Shown: piece by piece, positions 9,171 through 15,830 of the stretch
How positions within the stretch are numbered: the stretch's first letter is position 1
How the letters are laid out: each line of letters begins with the position of its first letter
Assembly (NCBI RefSeq): GCF_023115465.1
Contig: NZ_CP096034.1
Span: 4,030,001-4,094,000, forward strand
Direction of reading: 5' to 3'
DNA from: Gottfriedia acidiceleris
GTDB taxonomy: Bacteria > Bacillota > Bacilli > Bacillales > Bacillaceae_G
DNA: 64,000 nt
Translations under genes and position numbers: made by a program
Notes under the pieces: model-generated
Databases searched by the model: none
Seen by the model: the letters and a program-made list of their open reading frames with translations, nothing else
Told to the model about the DNA's origin: nothing

Positions 9171-9240
9171 TCGCCGAAGTAGCCGAAGTAGCCGAAGTAG
9201 CCGAAGTAGCCGAAGTAGCCGAAGTAGCCGAAGTAGCCGA
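9171..9240. repeat. Tandem array of a 9-bp unit (AGCCGAAGT)
   Basis: Roughly seven and a half head-to-tail copies of AGCCGAAGT, the later ones perfect, sit in the leader of the SRPBCC gene and end one base before a perfect palindrome. A frame reading the array as (SRSS)-like peptide exists but has no support as a gene. Confidence 0.9.
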
Positions 9241-9278
9241 TCCAAATTGAACTAACGCATGCGTTAGTTCAATTTGGA
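9241..9278. repeat. 38-bp perfect palindrome, related to the accessory-region repeats
   Basis: TCCAAATTGAACTAACGCA is followed at once by its exact reverse complement, so the whole 38 bp is self-complementary without a loop. Its centre (ACTAACGCATGCGTTAGT) is the same as the core of the repeats at 10614, 13670 and elsewhere. Confidence 0.9.
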
Positions 9279-9417
9279 CTTTTATAATATATAAAATCCC
9301 GACCTTTTACTTGTTATATGTATATTTGAATGTAAGTTATAAAATTTTAATATTTTTATTTATAACGTTAATAATACTATTGATAAACCTAGTAAATAGA
9401 AAAGGAGCTTTAATAAT

Positions 9418-9780
9418 ATGGAATATGATTCAAAAAATACTACACAATTAGCACTAAAGAAATATAAAATAGGACTTGGATTGTTTTCTGAGAAATTTCC
9501 TCACTTTGTAAATAAATTTAATTCTTTTACAGAAGAATGCTTTAAAGAAGGTGCTTTATCTCAAAAACAAAAACAATTAATTGCGCTAGGAATTAGCCTT
9601 TATGCTCAGGATGAGTATTGCATCATCTATCATACAAAAGGATGTCTTGATCAAGGATGTTCTGAACAAGAAATTTTCGAAGCCATCGGAGTGACTGCTG
9701 CATTTGGAGGTGGGGCAACAGTGAGCCAAGGGGTTACTCTTGTTCAAGAGTGCATTCAGGAGTTAAATGAAGTTAAGTAG
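9418..9780 (+). CDS. Carboxymuconolactone decarboxylase (CMD/AhpD-like) family protein
   Basis: This 120-residue all-helical protein contains the CMD core [44 protein letters not shown]. Cys68 and His72 sit in a CxxxH arrangement; AhpD proper has CxxC-xxH, so this is the single-cysteine YurZ-like variant rather than a standard alkylhydroperoxidase. The family covers gamma-carboxymuconolactone decarboxylase and peroxidase-type proteins; which activity applies is open. AAAAGGAG precedes ATG 9418. It is the first plus-strand gene after the palindrome. Confidence 0.8.
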   Translation: MEYDSKNTTQLALKKYKIGLGLFSEKFPHFVNKFNSFTEECFKEGALSQKQKQLIALGISLYAQDEYCIIYHTKGCLDQGCSEQEIFEAIGVTAAFGGGATVSQGVTLVQECIQELNEVK

Positions 9781-9919
9781 GAATATTGTTGAGTGTAAGA
9801 AACACCAATTTAAAAGCATGTAAATATAAAATGCATGGTATCTTAAATTATATACTTTGAATTGAATTCTTTAAAACTGATTAACTTATTTACTAACTTG
9901 TCAGGCATTAATTGTTTGA

Positions 9920-9975
9920 AATGCACCCCAATTGTTAGAAAGATGTAACTAACCATTGGAGGTGCCATTTTTTTG
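9920..9975 (+). terminator. Long imperfect hairpin followed by T run
   Basis: The arms GCACCCCAATTGTTAG and CTAACCATTGGAGGTGC pair with a few mismatches and are followed by CATTTTTTT. It could terminate the CMD gene, or be an old transposon end. The rest of the gap 9781-10368 shows only decayed sequence and repeat copy b. Confidence 0.5.
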
Positions 9976-10311
9976 TTATAAATATGGAGAGTTTTTTAAA
10001 CAAGTTCAACATTGACACTGCATTTTGTTAGCGTTACACAGCAATATCGTACTCAAGGTACTTCGCATAGAAGAAGAATCCTTTCTTATACACTATGAAA
10101 TCGTTAAGTTCCGGCGATAGTGGGCGGCTAATCTGGTATCTTTCGCATAGTGGTCATGTAAATAAGGTTGGTACCCTTTGTTATTTTTCGTTTGTAGCGA
10201 GCGATATCTTCGACGTCAGCGCTGACACAGGATGTCCAGTGAAAATAAGCTTCGTGCGTATGCTTAGAGAAGGTGAAGCACAAAAAAGGTGTTTTACAGC
10301 CCTTCGCGATC

Positions 10312-10343
10312 TTCAACTATCGCATCAGTTAGTTGAACAAGAA
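10312..10343. repeat. Accessory palindromic repeat, copy b
   Basis: The core TTCAACTATCGCATCAGTTA followed by GTTGAACAAGAA matches the right half of the full repeat at 10614-10702, and CAGCCCTTCGCGATC to its left matches the inner part of copy e. It lies 26 bp beyond the stop of the minus-strand 51-residue gene. Confidence 0.65.
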
Positions 10344-10368
10344 AAGAAATTAGTAGTTATCAAATAAA

Positions 10369-10524
10369 TTATTTCGAATTTAATAATTGGAAAATATTCC
10401 ATAATTGTCCTCTAATATTGTCCAAATCCTCTTGTAAGTTATGAATTTGAAAACCGATATAGTATAACCCTGAAATAAGAGCAATACCAAAAATATACAG
10501 GGAAATTTTATCAAATTTACTCAT
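10369..10524 (-). CDS. Small membrane protein of 51 residues
   Basis: This short gene reads MSKFDKISLYIFGIALISGL, then YYIGFQIHNLQEDLDNIRGQ, then LWNIFQLLNSK. A single membrane segment (about residues 8-26) is followed by a hydrophilic, possibly coiled helix. CAGGAGG lies eight bases ahead of ATG 10524, a strong ribosome binding site. It fits the accessory pattern: a small gene followed by repeat copy b on its 3' side and preceded by copy c. The function is unknown. Confidence 0.6.
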   Translation of the reverse strand: MSKFDKISLYIFGIALISGLYYIGFQIHNLQEDLDNIRGQLWNIFQLLNSK

Positions 10525-10613
10525 TTAAATCCTCCTGATAAATTAACGTTAGTAATGATTATTCGGCAAATTAATATATAAACCTTTACTAAGTAAATTT
10601 CTTGGATTGTTAT

Positions 10614-10702
10614 GCAACTAAACTGCCATTATGTTGAATAAAAAAATCGACTAAACAGTCGATCTTGGTATTCAACTAAAGCATGCGTTAGTTGCATAAG
10701 AA
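10614..10702. repeat. Accessory palindromic repeat, copy c (complete)
   Basis: This is the clearest full copy. GCAACTAAACTGCCAT is followed by GTTGAATAAA, a terminator hairpin with ATCGACT/AGTCGAT arms, then TTCAACTAAAGCATGCGTTA and GTTGCATAAGAA. The outer ends (TGCAACTAA and TTAGTTGCA) are inverted copies of each other. It lies 10 bp beyond the stop of the DUF2199 gene; on that strand the hairpin is followed by TTTTTTT and should terminate it. Confidence 0.8.
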
Positions 10703-10712
10703 ATTACTAATC

Positions 10713-11225
10713 TTACTCTTCTGAATCACATAATTCTTCTGCAATTTGCTTAATTCGTTCTAATGTTATTCCTTCTCTTTGTTCCACTGCTAATGGGTGT
10801 TTAGTTGGCTCTAATTCAATAACAGAACACAAACCGATTGTCCTTGTGTGTATCATAGTTTTTAAATTTATTGTGTCTGGGTAACAAGGAATATCAATCG
10901 ATAACCAACCAAACATAGGATCCAATTTTTGTTCCCTTTCAGGATCCTCCCAAAAATCATTTGTTTTATCGAAGTTCTCTTCGCTTAATGATACCCATAC
11001 ATCCCAAATAAACTTTTGATTCGTATCGATAACAGGAATTTCAATATTTCCACGAATAAAAAAATACTTATCATCAATAATACATAAATCATCGTTCATC
11101 TCGACACGACTTTCTTGCTCATCAACTGGAATATCAAAAAAATAGTCAGGAACTGCACTTCCGTAACTCATTGGTAACTCTTCATGATATTTTCCACAAC
11201 ACTTACATACAAAACCATTACTCAT
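10713..11225 (-). CDS. DUF2199 domain protein
   Basis: This 170-residue soluble protein has an N-terminal zinc-ribbon-like start (FVCKCCGKYHEELPMSYG) and the DUF2199 pattern ...DDLCIIDDKYFFIRGNIEIPV, VWVSLSEENF and PMFGWLSIDIPCYPDT. The biochemical role of the family is not known; it turns up among small accessory genes. GGGGGCAATCAC precedes ATG 11225. Repeat copy c follows its stop closely, which marks it as one of the cassette-like units. Confidence 0.8.
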   Translation of the reverse strand: MSNGFVCKCCGKYHEELPMSYGSAVPDYFFDIPVDEQESRVEMNDDLCIIDDKYFFIRGNIEIPVIDTNQKFIWDVWVSLSEENFDKTNDFWEDPEREQKLDPMFGWLSIDIPCYPDTINLKTMIHTRTIGLCSVIELEPTKHPLAVEQREGITLERIKQIAEELCDSEE

Positions 11226-11723
11226 GTGATTGCCCCCAAATACTTTTAACTAATTTAATAATAAACTAACTTTTATTTTTGATGAAGTAGAGAACTTCTT
11301 ATATGAACGAAACTGTCAAACCACCAAACCAAAAATGTTTTAATTTAGGGATTTTTCAATTTTTAGACAGACTTAAATTAGGACTACCAACCTAGAATTT
11401 AAAAATTAGATTTTCTAAGTCTGTGAATGACAACTTTATAATAGTAGATATTTTTAGTTTCTAAAGAAAAGATAATGTCTTAAAAGCTTGGCACGAAGGC
11501 AAATAAATTAACAGTGATTTACAGTCTGATATGCGTGGGTTGGTTACCACATTTCATTTTATCCGTTACGGAGCTGCCTCGATCTAAACGCGCATGTTCA
11601 GTTATTAAACTTAATGCATAGTTGCACAAGAGGGTTCTCCTTACCGAATTTGCCTCCGAGCCAAGATTTCAATATTTACTAGACTTATTATTTTAATATT
11701 TATTGATTAGTGTGGTTTAGCTT
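11226..11723. other. Non-coding stretch with a diverged inverted repeat
   Basis: I see no gene here. CTTGGCACGAAGGCAAAT (11487-11504) returns as an inverted copy at 11648-11665 with two differences, enclosing about 140 bp. A fragment GCGCATGTTCAGTTA (about 11589) recalls the accessory repeat core. It may contain the left end of the IS110-family element and decayed cassette DNA. Confidence 0.45.
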
Positions 11724-12851
11724 TTAAGCAATTTTTGATTGGGATAATTGTGTACCTTCGATACTACAACCAATTGCCCATATAAATCCAATTAATTCTC
11801 GAGCGACTGCGACTACTGCGAATTTACCTGTTTTCCATCTAGCAGTGATTCGGCTATATTTTAAATTAAGACGGTGCTGAGCTTTCCAGGCAATTCTTTG
11901 TGCTTCGAGAGGTTGACCAATTTGCCTCTTTTTTAATTCACCTTTTAGTGATGGACGATGGCGATAAGACCAGGAAACTTCCACTAAAGCACGTCGGATA
12001 TGTGAATTTCCAACTTTGGTAATCGAACCTTGCCAACGATTTGATCCACTGGAATATTCTTTCGGAACAAGTCCTGCATAAGACATTAGTTGCCTTGGAT
12101 TTGAGAAACGAGAAAATTGCCCAACTTCAGCGACTAGTGTTACAGCTGTAATTTCAGCTATACCTCTTAGTGTCTGAAGTGCCTGAATGACAGGCGCATG
12201 TTCGCTTTCAATTGCTTCTTCATGAATCTGTGCTTCAATTCTCTTCATTCTTTCTTCAACTTCATAAATTGAATGAAGATACTCTTGGAATACAATTCGT
12301 AATGAAGTTTTTTCGAAAGTAAGAATGTTCAACCAGGCACGATATTTGACTGTCCAATTTTTAACACCTTGAGGTGGGCGAATTTCATGACGGAGTAAGA
12401 AGTGAACAAGTCTTTGACGTACTCTTTGTAAATCTTCACGAGTATCAAATCGAGCACGAATTAAATCTCTTAAAGCTTCATGGTTTTCATCAGGTACCCA
12501 AACAGAAGTTAGCTCTCCAGCTCGAAGAAGCTGAGCTAGTCTTAGTGCATCACGACGGTCTGTTTTTACTCGATCACCAGCTCTTTTCGGAATTAGAGTA
12601 GGTGCAACTACAATACATTCTATATCCATTGATAAAAGTTGACGGTAAATACAATACCCGCATGAACCTGCTTCATAGCAAACTAGTAGCTTTTCTGGAT
12701 CGCCTAACTTCTTAAAAAGTTTACGAATGCTTTCAGGTGTGTTTTGAATATTACCGTGAAATCGTGGTTCGCCACGTCCTTCTTCAGCAATACCAACAGA
12801 AATAATGTCTTTTGACACGTCTAAACCAATAAATTTTTGACTATCCTTCAT
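11724..12851 (-). CDS. IS110-family transposase (DEDD, Tnp20-type)
   Basis: This is a 375-residue complete transposase. The N-terminal RuvC-like domain carries the acidic residues of the family: Asp11 (FIGLDVSKD), Glu60 (LLVCYEAGSCGY), Asp98 and Asp101 (VKTDRRDALRL). The C-terminal Transposase_20 domain begins near LQTLRGIAEITA and has the serine-rich GLVPKEYSSGSNRWQG, where the family's active serine lies. IS110 elements are known to be guided by an RNA made from a non-coding end of the element; the candidate region here is 12852-12970. The element's exact ends could not be fixed. Its right side meets repeat copy d, which lacks its first bases. Confidence 0.92.
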   Translation of the reverse strand: MKDSQKFIGLDVSKDIISVGIAEEGRGEPRFHGNIQNTPESIRKLFKKLGDPEKLLVCYEAGSCGYCIYRQLLSMDIECIVVAPTLIPKRAGDRVKTDRRDALRLAQLLRAGELTSVWVPDENHEALRDLIRARFDTREDLQRVRQRLVHFLLRHEIRPPQGVKNWTVKYRAWLNILTFEKTSLRIVFQEYLHSIYEVEERMKRIEAQIHEEAIESEHAPVIQALQTLRGIAEITAVTLVAEVGQFSRFSNPRQLMSYAGLVPKEYSSGSNRWQGSITKVGNSHIRRALVEVSWSYRHRPSLKGELKKRQIGQPLEAQRIAWKAQHRLNLKYSRITARWKTGKFAVVAVARELIGFIWAIGCSIEGTQLSQSKIA

Positions 12852-12970
12852 AATATAAACGGCTCCTTTTTGTTTGTAGCTCTACATTTGGAATGGGTAG
12901 GCTTTTAGTTAACTCCCATTATTGCCAAGTGCAACCTACGCTAAGCAAAAGGAGCCGTTTCGTTCATTAT
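12852..12970 (-). ncRNA. Non-coding leader of the IS110 element: candidate guide RNA and RBS-masking hairpin
   Basis: On the transposase strand an arm AAACGGCTCCTTTT (12947-12960) lies upstream and its complement AAAAGGAGCCGTTT (12857-12870) surrounds the ribosome binding site of the transposase. A transcript entering from outside would therefore fold the AAGGAG into a stem. The 76 bases between the arms are the natural place for an IS110-type guide RNA. That it makes such an RNA is inference. Confidence 0.45.
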
Positions 12971-13057
12971 GACTAAACTGCCATTTACTTCAATAAAAAA
13001 ACTGCAATTAAGCAGCTTGTAATCTTCAACTAATACTTGCTTTAGTTGAAGAAGAAT
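12971..13057. repeat. Accessory palindromic repeat, copy d
   Basis: ACTAAACTGCCATTTACTTC, a terminator hairpin with CTGC/GCAG arms, and TTCAACTAATACTTGCTTTA followed by GTTGAAGAAGAA. The usual leading GCA is missing where the IS110 element adjoins. It lies about 22 bp past the stop of the lipoprotein gene. Confidence 0.7.
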
Positions 13058-13079
13058 CCCTTTATTGATAGTTGAAGAA

Positions 13080-13586
13080 TTACTCGTCAATGGAATCTGC
13101 TGTTTTAACAAGGTCATTAATCGTGTACTTTGTTTTTGCATCTGGTAATTTAATTAATGTAATGTCATGATAAAATCCATCTTTTTTCCATCGAATCTCC
13201 TTTGGACTATCCTTATCCTTTATAATATTCACTCTTGTTCCATCTTTTAATTTAGTTGTTTTATGTTCTTGATCATCCCCATTAAAGGCAGTGTTTCTAT
13301 TGTGAAACGTTGTGATATATAATATGGTTCCATTTCCGTAAGTATATTTAATAGAAGTGTGATCATATGTATGACTTTCCATGTTTTCTCCTACTTCAAG
13401 TGACACAGTTTTTACATCAAAAGGTAGTTTCTCAGGTACAACTATTTCATTTTGAACATCTTTAGGTAGTTTTTCTACTTCTTTTTTTAGTGTAGGGTAG
13501 TCTTCTTTTAGCTTATTTAATGTGCTATTCCCGTTAGTACAGGCAGTTAATAAAACAATAGAGATTGCTACAATAATTTTTTTCAT
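13080..13586 (-). CDS. Putative lipoprotein of unknown function
   Basis: The 168 residues begin with a signal peptide and lipobox MKKIIVAISIVLLTACTN, so the mature protein should be lipid-anchored at Cys16. The rest is hydrophilic (LKKEVEKLPKDVQNEIVVPEKLPFDV...), with a pattern VGENMESHTYDHTSIKYTYGNGTILYIT reminiscent of DUF4367-type beta domains; I am not sure of that. GGAGAGTGGC precedes ATG 13586. It is one of the small minus-strand genes that end at an accessory repeat (copy d). Confidence 0.7.
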   Translation of the reverse strand: MKKIIVAISIVLLTACTNGNSTLNKLKEDYPTLKKEVEKLPKDVQNEIVVPEKLPFDVKTVSLEVGENMESHTYDHTSIKYTYGNGTILYITTFHNRNTAFNGDDQEHKTTKLKDGTRVNIIKDKDSPKEIRWKKDGFYHDITLIKLPDAKTKYTINDLVKTADSIDE

Positions 13587-13669
13587 TTTGCCACTCTCCT
13601 CTATTAATATAATTCATCAAATAATATTCGGATTCTTATATTTGTAATCTACATTACAGTTTTCCTTAT

Positions 13670-13817
13670 GCAACTAAGCTGCTATGTACTTAAATAAAAA
13701 AGACGCATATTAGCAGCCTTGATTTTCAACTATTGCATGCGTTAGCCATCCATGAATCCTCAGATTCACAACTGTGAATGGAAGTTATAACGTACTCCCA
13801 TGGTAGTTGAATAAGAA
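13670..13817. repeat. Accessory palindromic repeat, copy e, interrupted by a 58-bp insertion
   Basis: GCAACTAAGCTGCTATGTAC, a hairpin-like inner part, and TTCAACTATTGCATGCGTTAG, then 58 foreign bases (13746-13803) and finally TAGTTGAATAAGAATG. TAG is present on both sides of the insert. It lies just past the stop of the small membrane protein gene at 13824. Confidence 0.75.
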
Positions 13818-13823
13818 TGTAAA

Positions 13824-14087
13824 TCATGCATTATTAATTTTAATAAAATAGTAAATTAATATATATAAATAAGAAAAAACAATCGGAATAACATTTATCC
13901 ATTTTGGTATTTTCACATTAAATTTACCCAAAACTTTCCTTAATAAGTCATTACATAATTGAAATAGATTTATTGTCAAAACCAGTATCATTACGAAATA
14001 AAAAATATTAAATTTGATTGCATATAAAATCAAAGATAAAAAAATTACTAAAGATAGTAATTCAGCTAAATCCATATTTTCTAACAA
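13824..14087 (-). CDS. Small hydrophobic protein of unknown function
   Basis: The 87 residues carry two or three membrane segments (LAELLSLVIFLSLILYAIKF, FYFVMILVLTINLFQLC and a C-terminal WINVIPIVFSYLYILIYYFI). No family is recognised. The sequence before ATG 14087 has no strong ribosome binding site, so the start may be off or the gene poorly expressed. Repeat copy e follows it. Confidence 0.5.
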   Translation of the reverse strand: MLENMDLAELLSLVIFLSLILYAIKFNIFYFVMILVLTINLFQLCNDLLRKVLGKFNVKIPKWINVIPIVFSYLYILIYYFIKINNA

Positions 14088-14235
14088 TGTGTTCTGATAA
14101 CCATTTTCTATATCTCTTTAATACCGGCATTTTCCAGCACCTCAAATTTTACTTTTCGTTCTAAAATTTCTATATTCTAATTCCAAAATTTATTACTAAA
14201 TTATAAAATTCACTAGACATTTTCAAAATCCTTAT

Positions 14236-14320
14236 ACAACAAAACTGCCATTTAGCTCAATAAAAAAATCGACCATTACAGCCGATCATGTTGTTCAACT
14301 AAAGAACATGTTAGTTGAAG
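14236..14320. repeat. Accessory palindromic repeat, copy f
   Basis: CAACAAAACTGCCATTTAGC, a terminator hairpin with ATCG-type arms (TCGACCATTACAGCCGATC), and TTCAACTAAAGAACATGTTA followed by GTTGAAG. It lies downstream of the broken gene that ends at 14443. The remainder of 14088-14442 shows nothing else. Confidence 0.7.
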
Positions 14321-14442
14321 ATCTACCTCAACAAACTTTTTCATATCATTTCTGTAACAAAGAAAGGTAGGTTTACTCCACCATCAATTGCCTTACTTCT
14401 TTAAACGCAATGTGAAATTTTATGCTATTAGCCAAAATTTTG

Positions 14443-14915
14443 CTAATCATCTGGCAAATCACTTATTAATCGCGGCTTTATAGGTACCACATCTAATTCA
14501 TAATCATATTTGCTAAACCCCTGTCGAGCTATCATACTTGCACCCATAGTCATATAAATAGAAACCGCGCTTTGCCAGTTCAATAAAATCATTGGTTCCT
14601 GTCAGTTGGACGGGCATATTAGTATCAGAAATACATGATAATTGGAGCACTGCTGCCTCAATGTTTTCAAAAGGAAAATTTAACAATTCACATGGAACAG
14701 GAGCTTGCCCAGGGTAACAAATGGCCAAGTTGCCCGTTTTTATCAGATGCAATCCATACCATGTCCCAGCCACCAAAATAATCCATATATTGAGGATGAT
14801 CCATCCTCCACAATTTGGTCTCTCGATTTACTAACATTATGGAGCTCAATCCCTTCAACCATTTGGCTTTCGGCCCGCTATCTAACTGTCTACGCTTAAA
14901 GATTAAAGTTACCAT
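14443..14915 (-). pseudogene. Frameshifted small gene, possibly an immunity-type protein
   Basis: Three reading frames must be joined to read through. The first (from 14915) gives WRMDHPQYMDYFGGWDMVWI and ASDKNG. The second gives NLAICYPGQAPVPCELLNFP and later DFIELAKRGFYLYDYG. The third gives ASMIARQGFSKYDYELDVVP and IKPRLISDLPDD with a stop at 14443-14445. RGF..YDY occurs twice, as if a short segment had been duplicated. The family is one I recall loosely among small bacterial accessory or immunity-like proteins; I cannot name it. It is followed by repeat copy f, like the intact cassette-like genes. Confidence 0.6.
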
Positions 14916-15003
14916 TAACCCTCCAAGACTCGCTACGAGCGAATGGCTAATTCTTACTCGACGGGAATCCTACCCGTTATATGATACGACCTAGGCTCGG
15001 CCC

Positions 15004-15031
15004 GCACATGCATCAGTTAGTTGAATAAGAA
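15004..15031. repeat. Accessory palindromic repeat, copy g (right half only)
   Basis: GCACATGCATCAGTTAGTTG followed by AATAAGAA matches the right half of the full repeats. It lies about 49 bp past the stop of the gene at 15080. Confidence 0.6.
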
Positions 15032-15079
15032 AAAGCTTTATTTAAATTGTTTATACAAAATTTAAAGGCGATACCAACA

Positions 15080-15565
15080 TTAATCCCAATAATTAAACAT
15101 TACATCACCAATTGTTCTTGGCTCCCAACGCTGTACTTGTTCTTTAATAGTACGAACATTTCTTAACTCCTCATGTTCTTCAATATTAAATTGTTTGTTC
15201 AATTCTTTTACTTTCATAACTGTATAATCCCAAAACTCTTCTGCCAACTCTTTAAAGTCGATAAAATTCAATGGGAATGAGTTTCCAAATTTACCGTATT
15301 CATCAGCAAGACAAAATGCTAAAAATGGATGTGCATCATTTACAACTGCATATATAGGTTGGGGTAGAAAGAAAAACTTTACTGCATAAAAATTTTTATA
15401 ATCTGTTTCTAAATCACTTAATATCTCATACTTTATATGTTTTAATGAAGCAACTTCTTTACATTTAGCATAAAATTTTGATTTATCAATTGAGGGTGGT
15501 TCAGGTTCCTCTCCAGGCATGTAATATCCCCCTGTTACTCCATATGGTAAATTTACTTTGGTCAT
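15080..15565 (-). CDS. Hypothetical 161-residue soluble protein
   Basis: MTKVNLPYGVTGGYYMPGEE opens a soluble protein without signal peptide or membrane segment; notable parts are FYAVKFFFLPQPIYAVVNDAHPFLAF and the C-terminal TIGDVMFNYWD. The general look, with a sensor-like alpha/beta make-up and isolated accessory location, is that of SMI1- or immunity-type proteins, but I do not recognise the family. ATG 15565 follows GGAGTTCAAT. Repeat copy g lies beyond its stop. Confidence 0.65.
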   Translation of the reverse strand: MTKVNLPYGVTGGYYMPGEEPEPPSIDKSKFYAKCKEVASLKHIKYEILSDLETDYKNFYAVKFFFLPQPIYAVVNDAHPFLAFCLADEYGKFGNSFPLNFIDFKELAEEFWDYTVMKVKELNKQFNIEEHEELRNVRTIKEQVQRWEPRTIGDVMFNYWD

Positions 15566-15673
15566 ATTGAACTCCTATATCAAATTGGATTTTAATTAAA
15601 ATTTTCTATAATTATACCAAATTAATTAGACCTAAAATGATATACCTTAGTGAAAATATTCTATTTTTCTTAT

Positions 15674-15703
15674 TCAACTAATCTGCCATTAAGTTGAATA
15701 AGG
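15674..15703. repeat. Accessory palindromic repeat, copy h (short form) at the edge of the yhbH end
   Basis: CAACTAATCTGCCATTAAGT followed by TGAATAAGGA is a collapsed repeat: left arm joined directly to right arm. The same short form ends duplicate A (5798-5827). It marks the outer boundary of the yhbH-linked direct repeats. Confidence 0.65.
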
Positions 15704-15749
15704 ATTTTCTCTATTCCATTATTAAACTTTAAGTAAGTATGACAAAAAA

Positions 15750-15786
15750 ACAGAAAAACCCTCAATGAGGTCTCTCTGTTTCTCAC
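15750..15786 (-). terminator. yhbH: yhbH terminator
   Basis: The hairpin AACAGAAAAACCCTCA/TGAGGTCTCTCTGTTT is followed on the minus strand by TTTTTTTGTC. Diverged copies of this hairpin occur at about 5873-5908 and 8319-8352. Confidence 0.65.
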
Positions 15787-15830
15787 TTTCTACGAATTTT
15801 GCAATCCACTTAATTCTCCATACCCAACTA

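Noticed and set aside
9171-9240. CRISPR array
   Set aside because: The units are 9 bp, tandem and without spacers; no cas genes in the window.
8986-9255. Plus-strand open frame of 89 codons ending in repeated Ser-Arg units
   Set aside because: It is antisense to the SRPBCC gene and runs through the 9-bp tandem repeat; no ribosome binding site. The periodic peptide is a by-product of the DNA repeat.
10095-10367. 90-codon plus-strand frame and an opposite 62-codon frame (10128-10316)
   Set aside because: Neither has a ribosome binding site or a recognisable composition; they overlap repeat copy b. Probably decayed sequence.
9241-15703. True integron attC sites
   Set aside because: The arms end in TTGC/GCAA and CTAA/TTAG but lack the GTTRRRY/RYYYAAC core pair, and no integrase is in the window. 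I therefore call the array cassette-like only.
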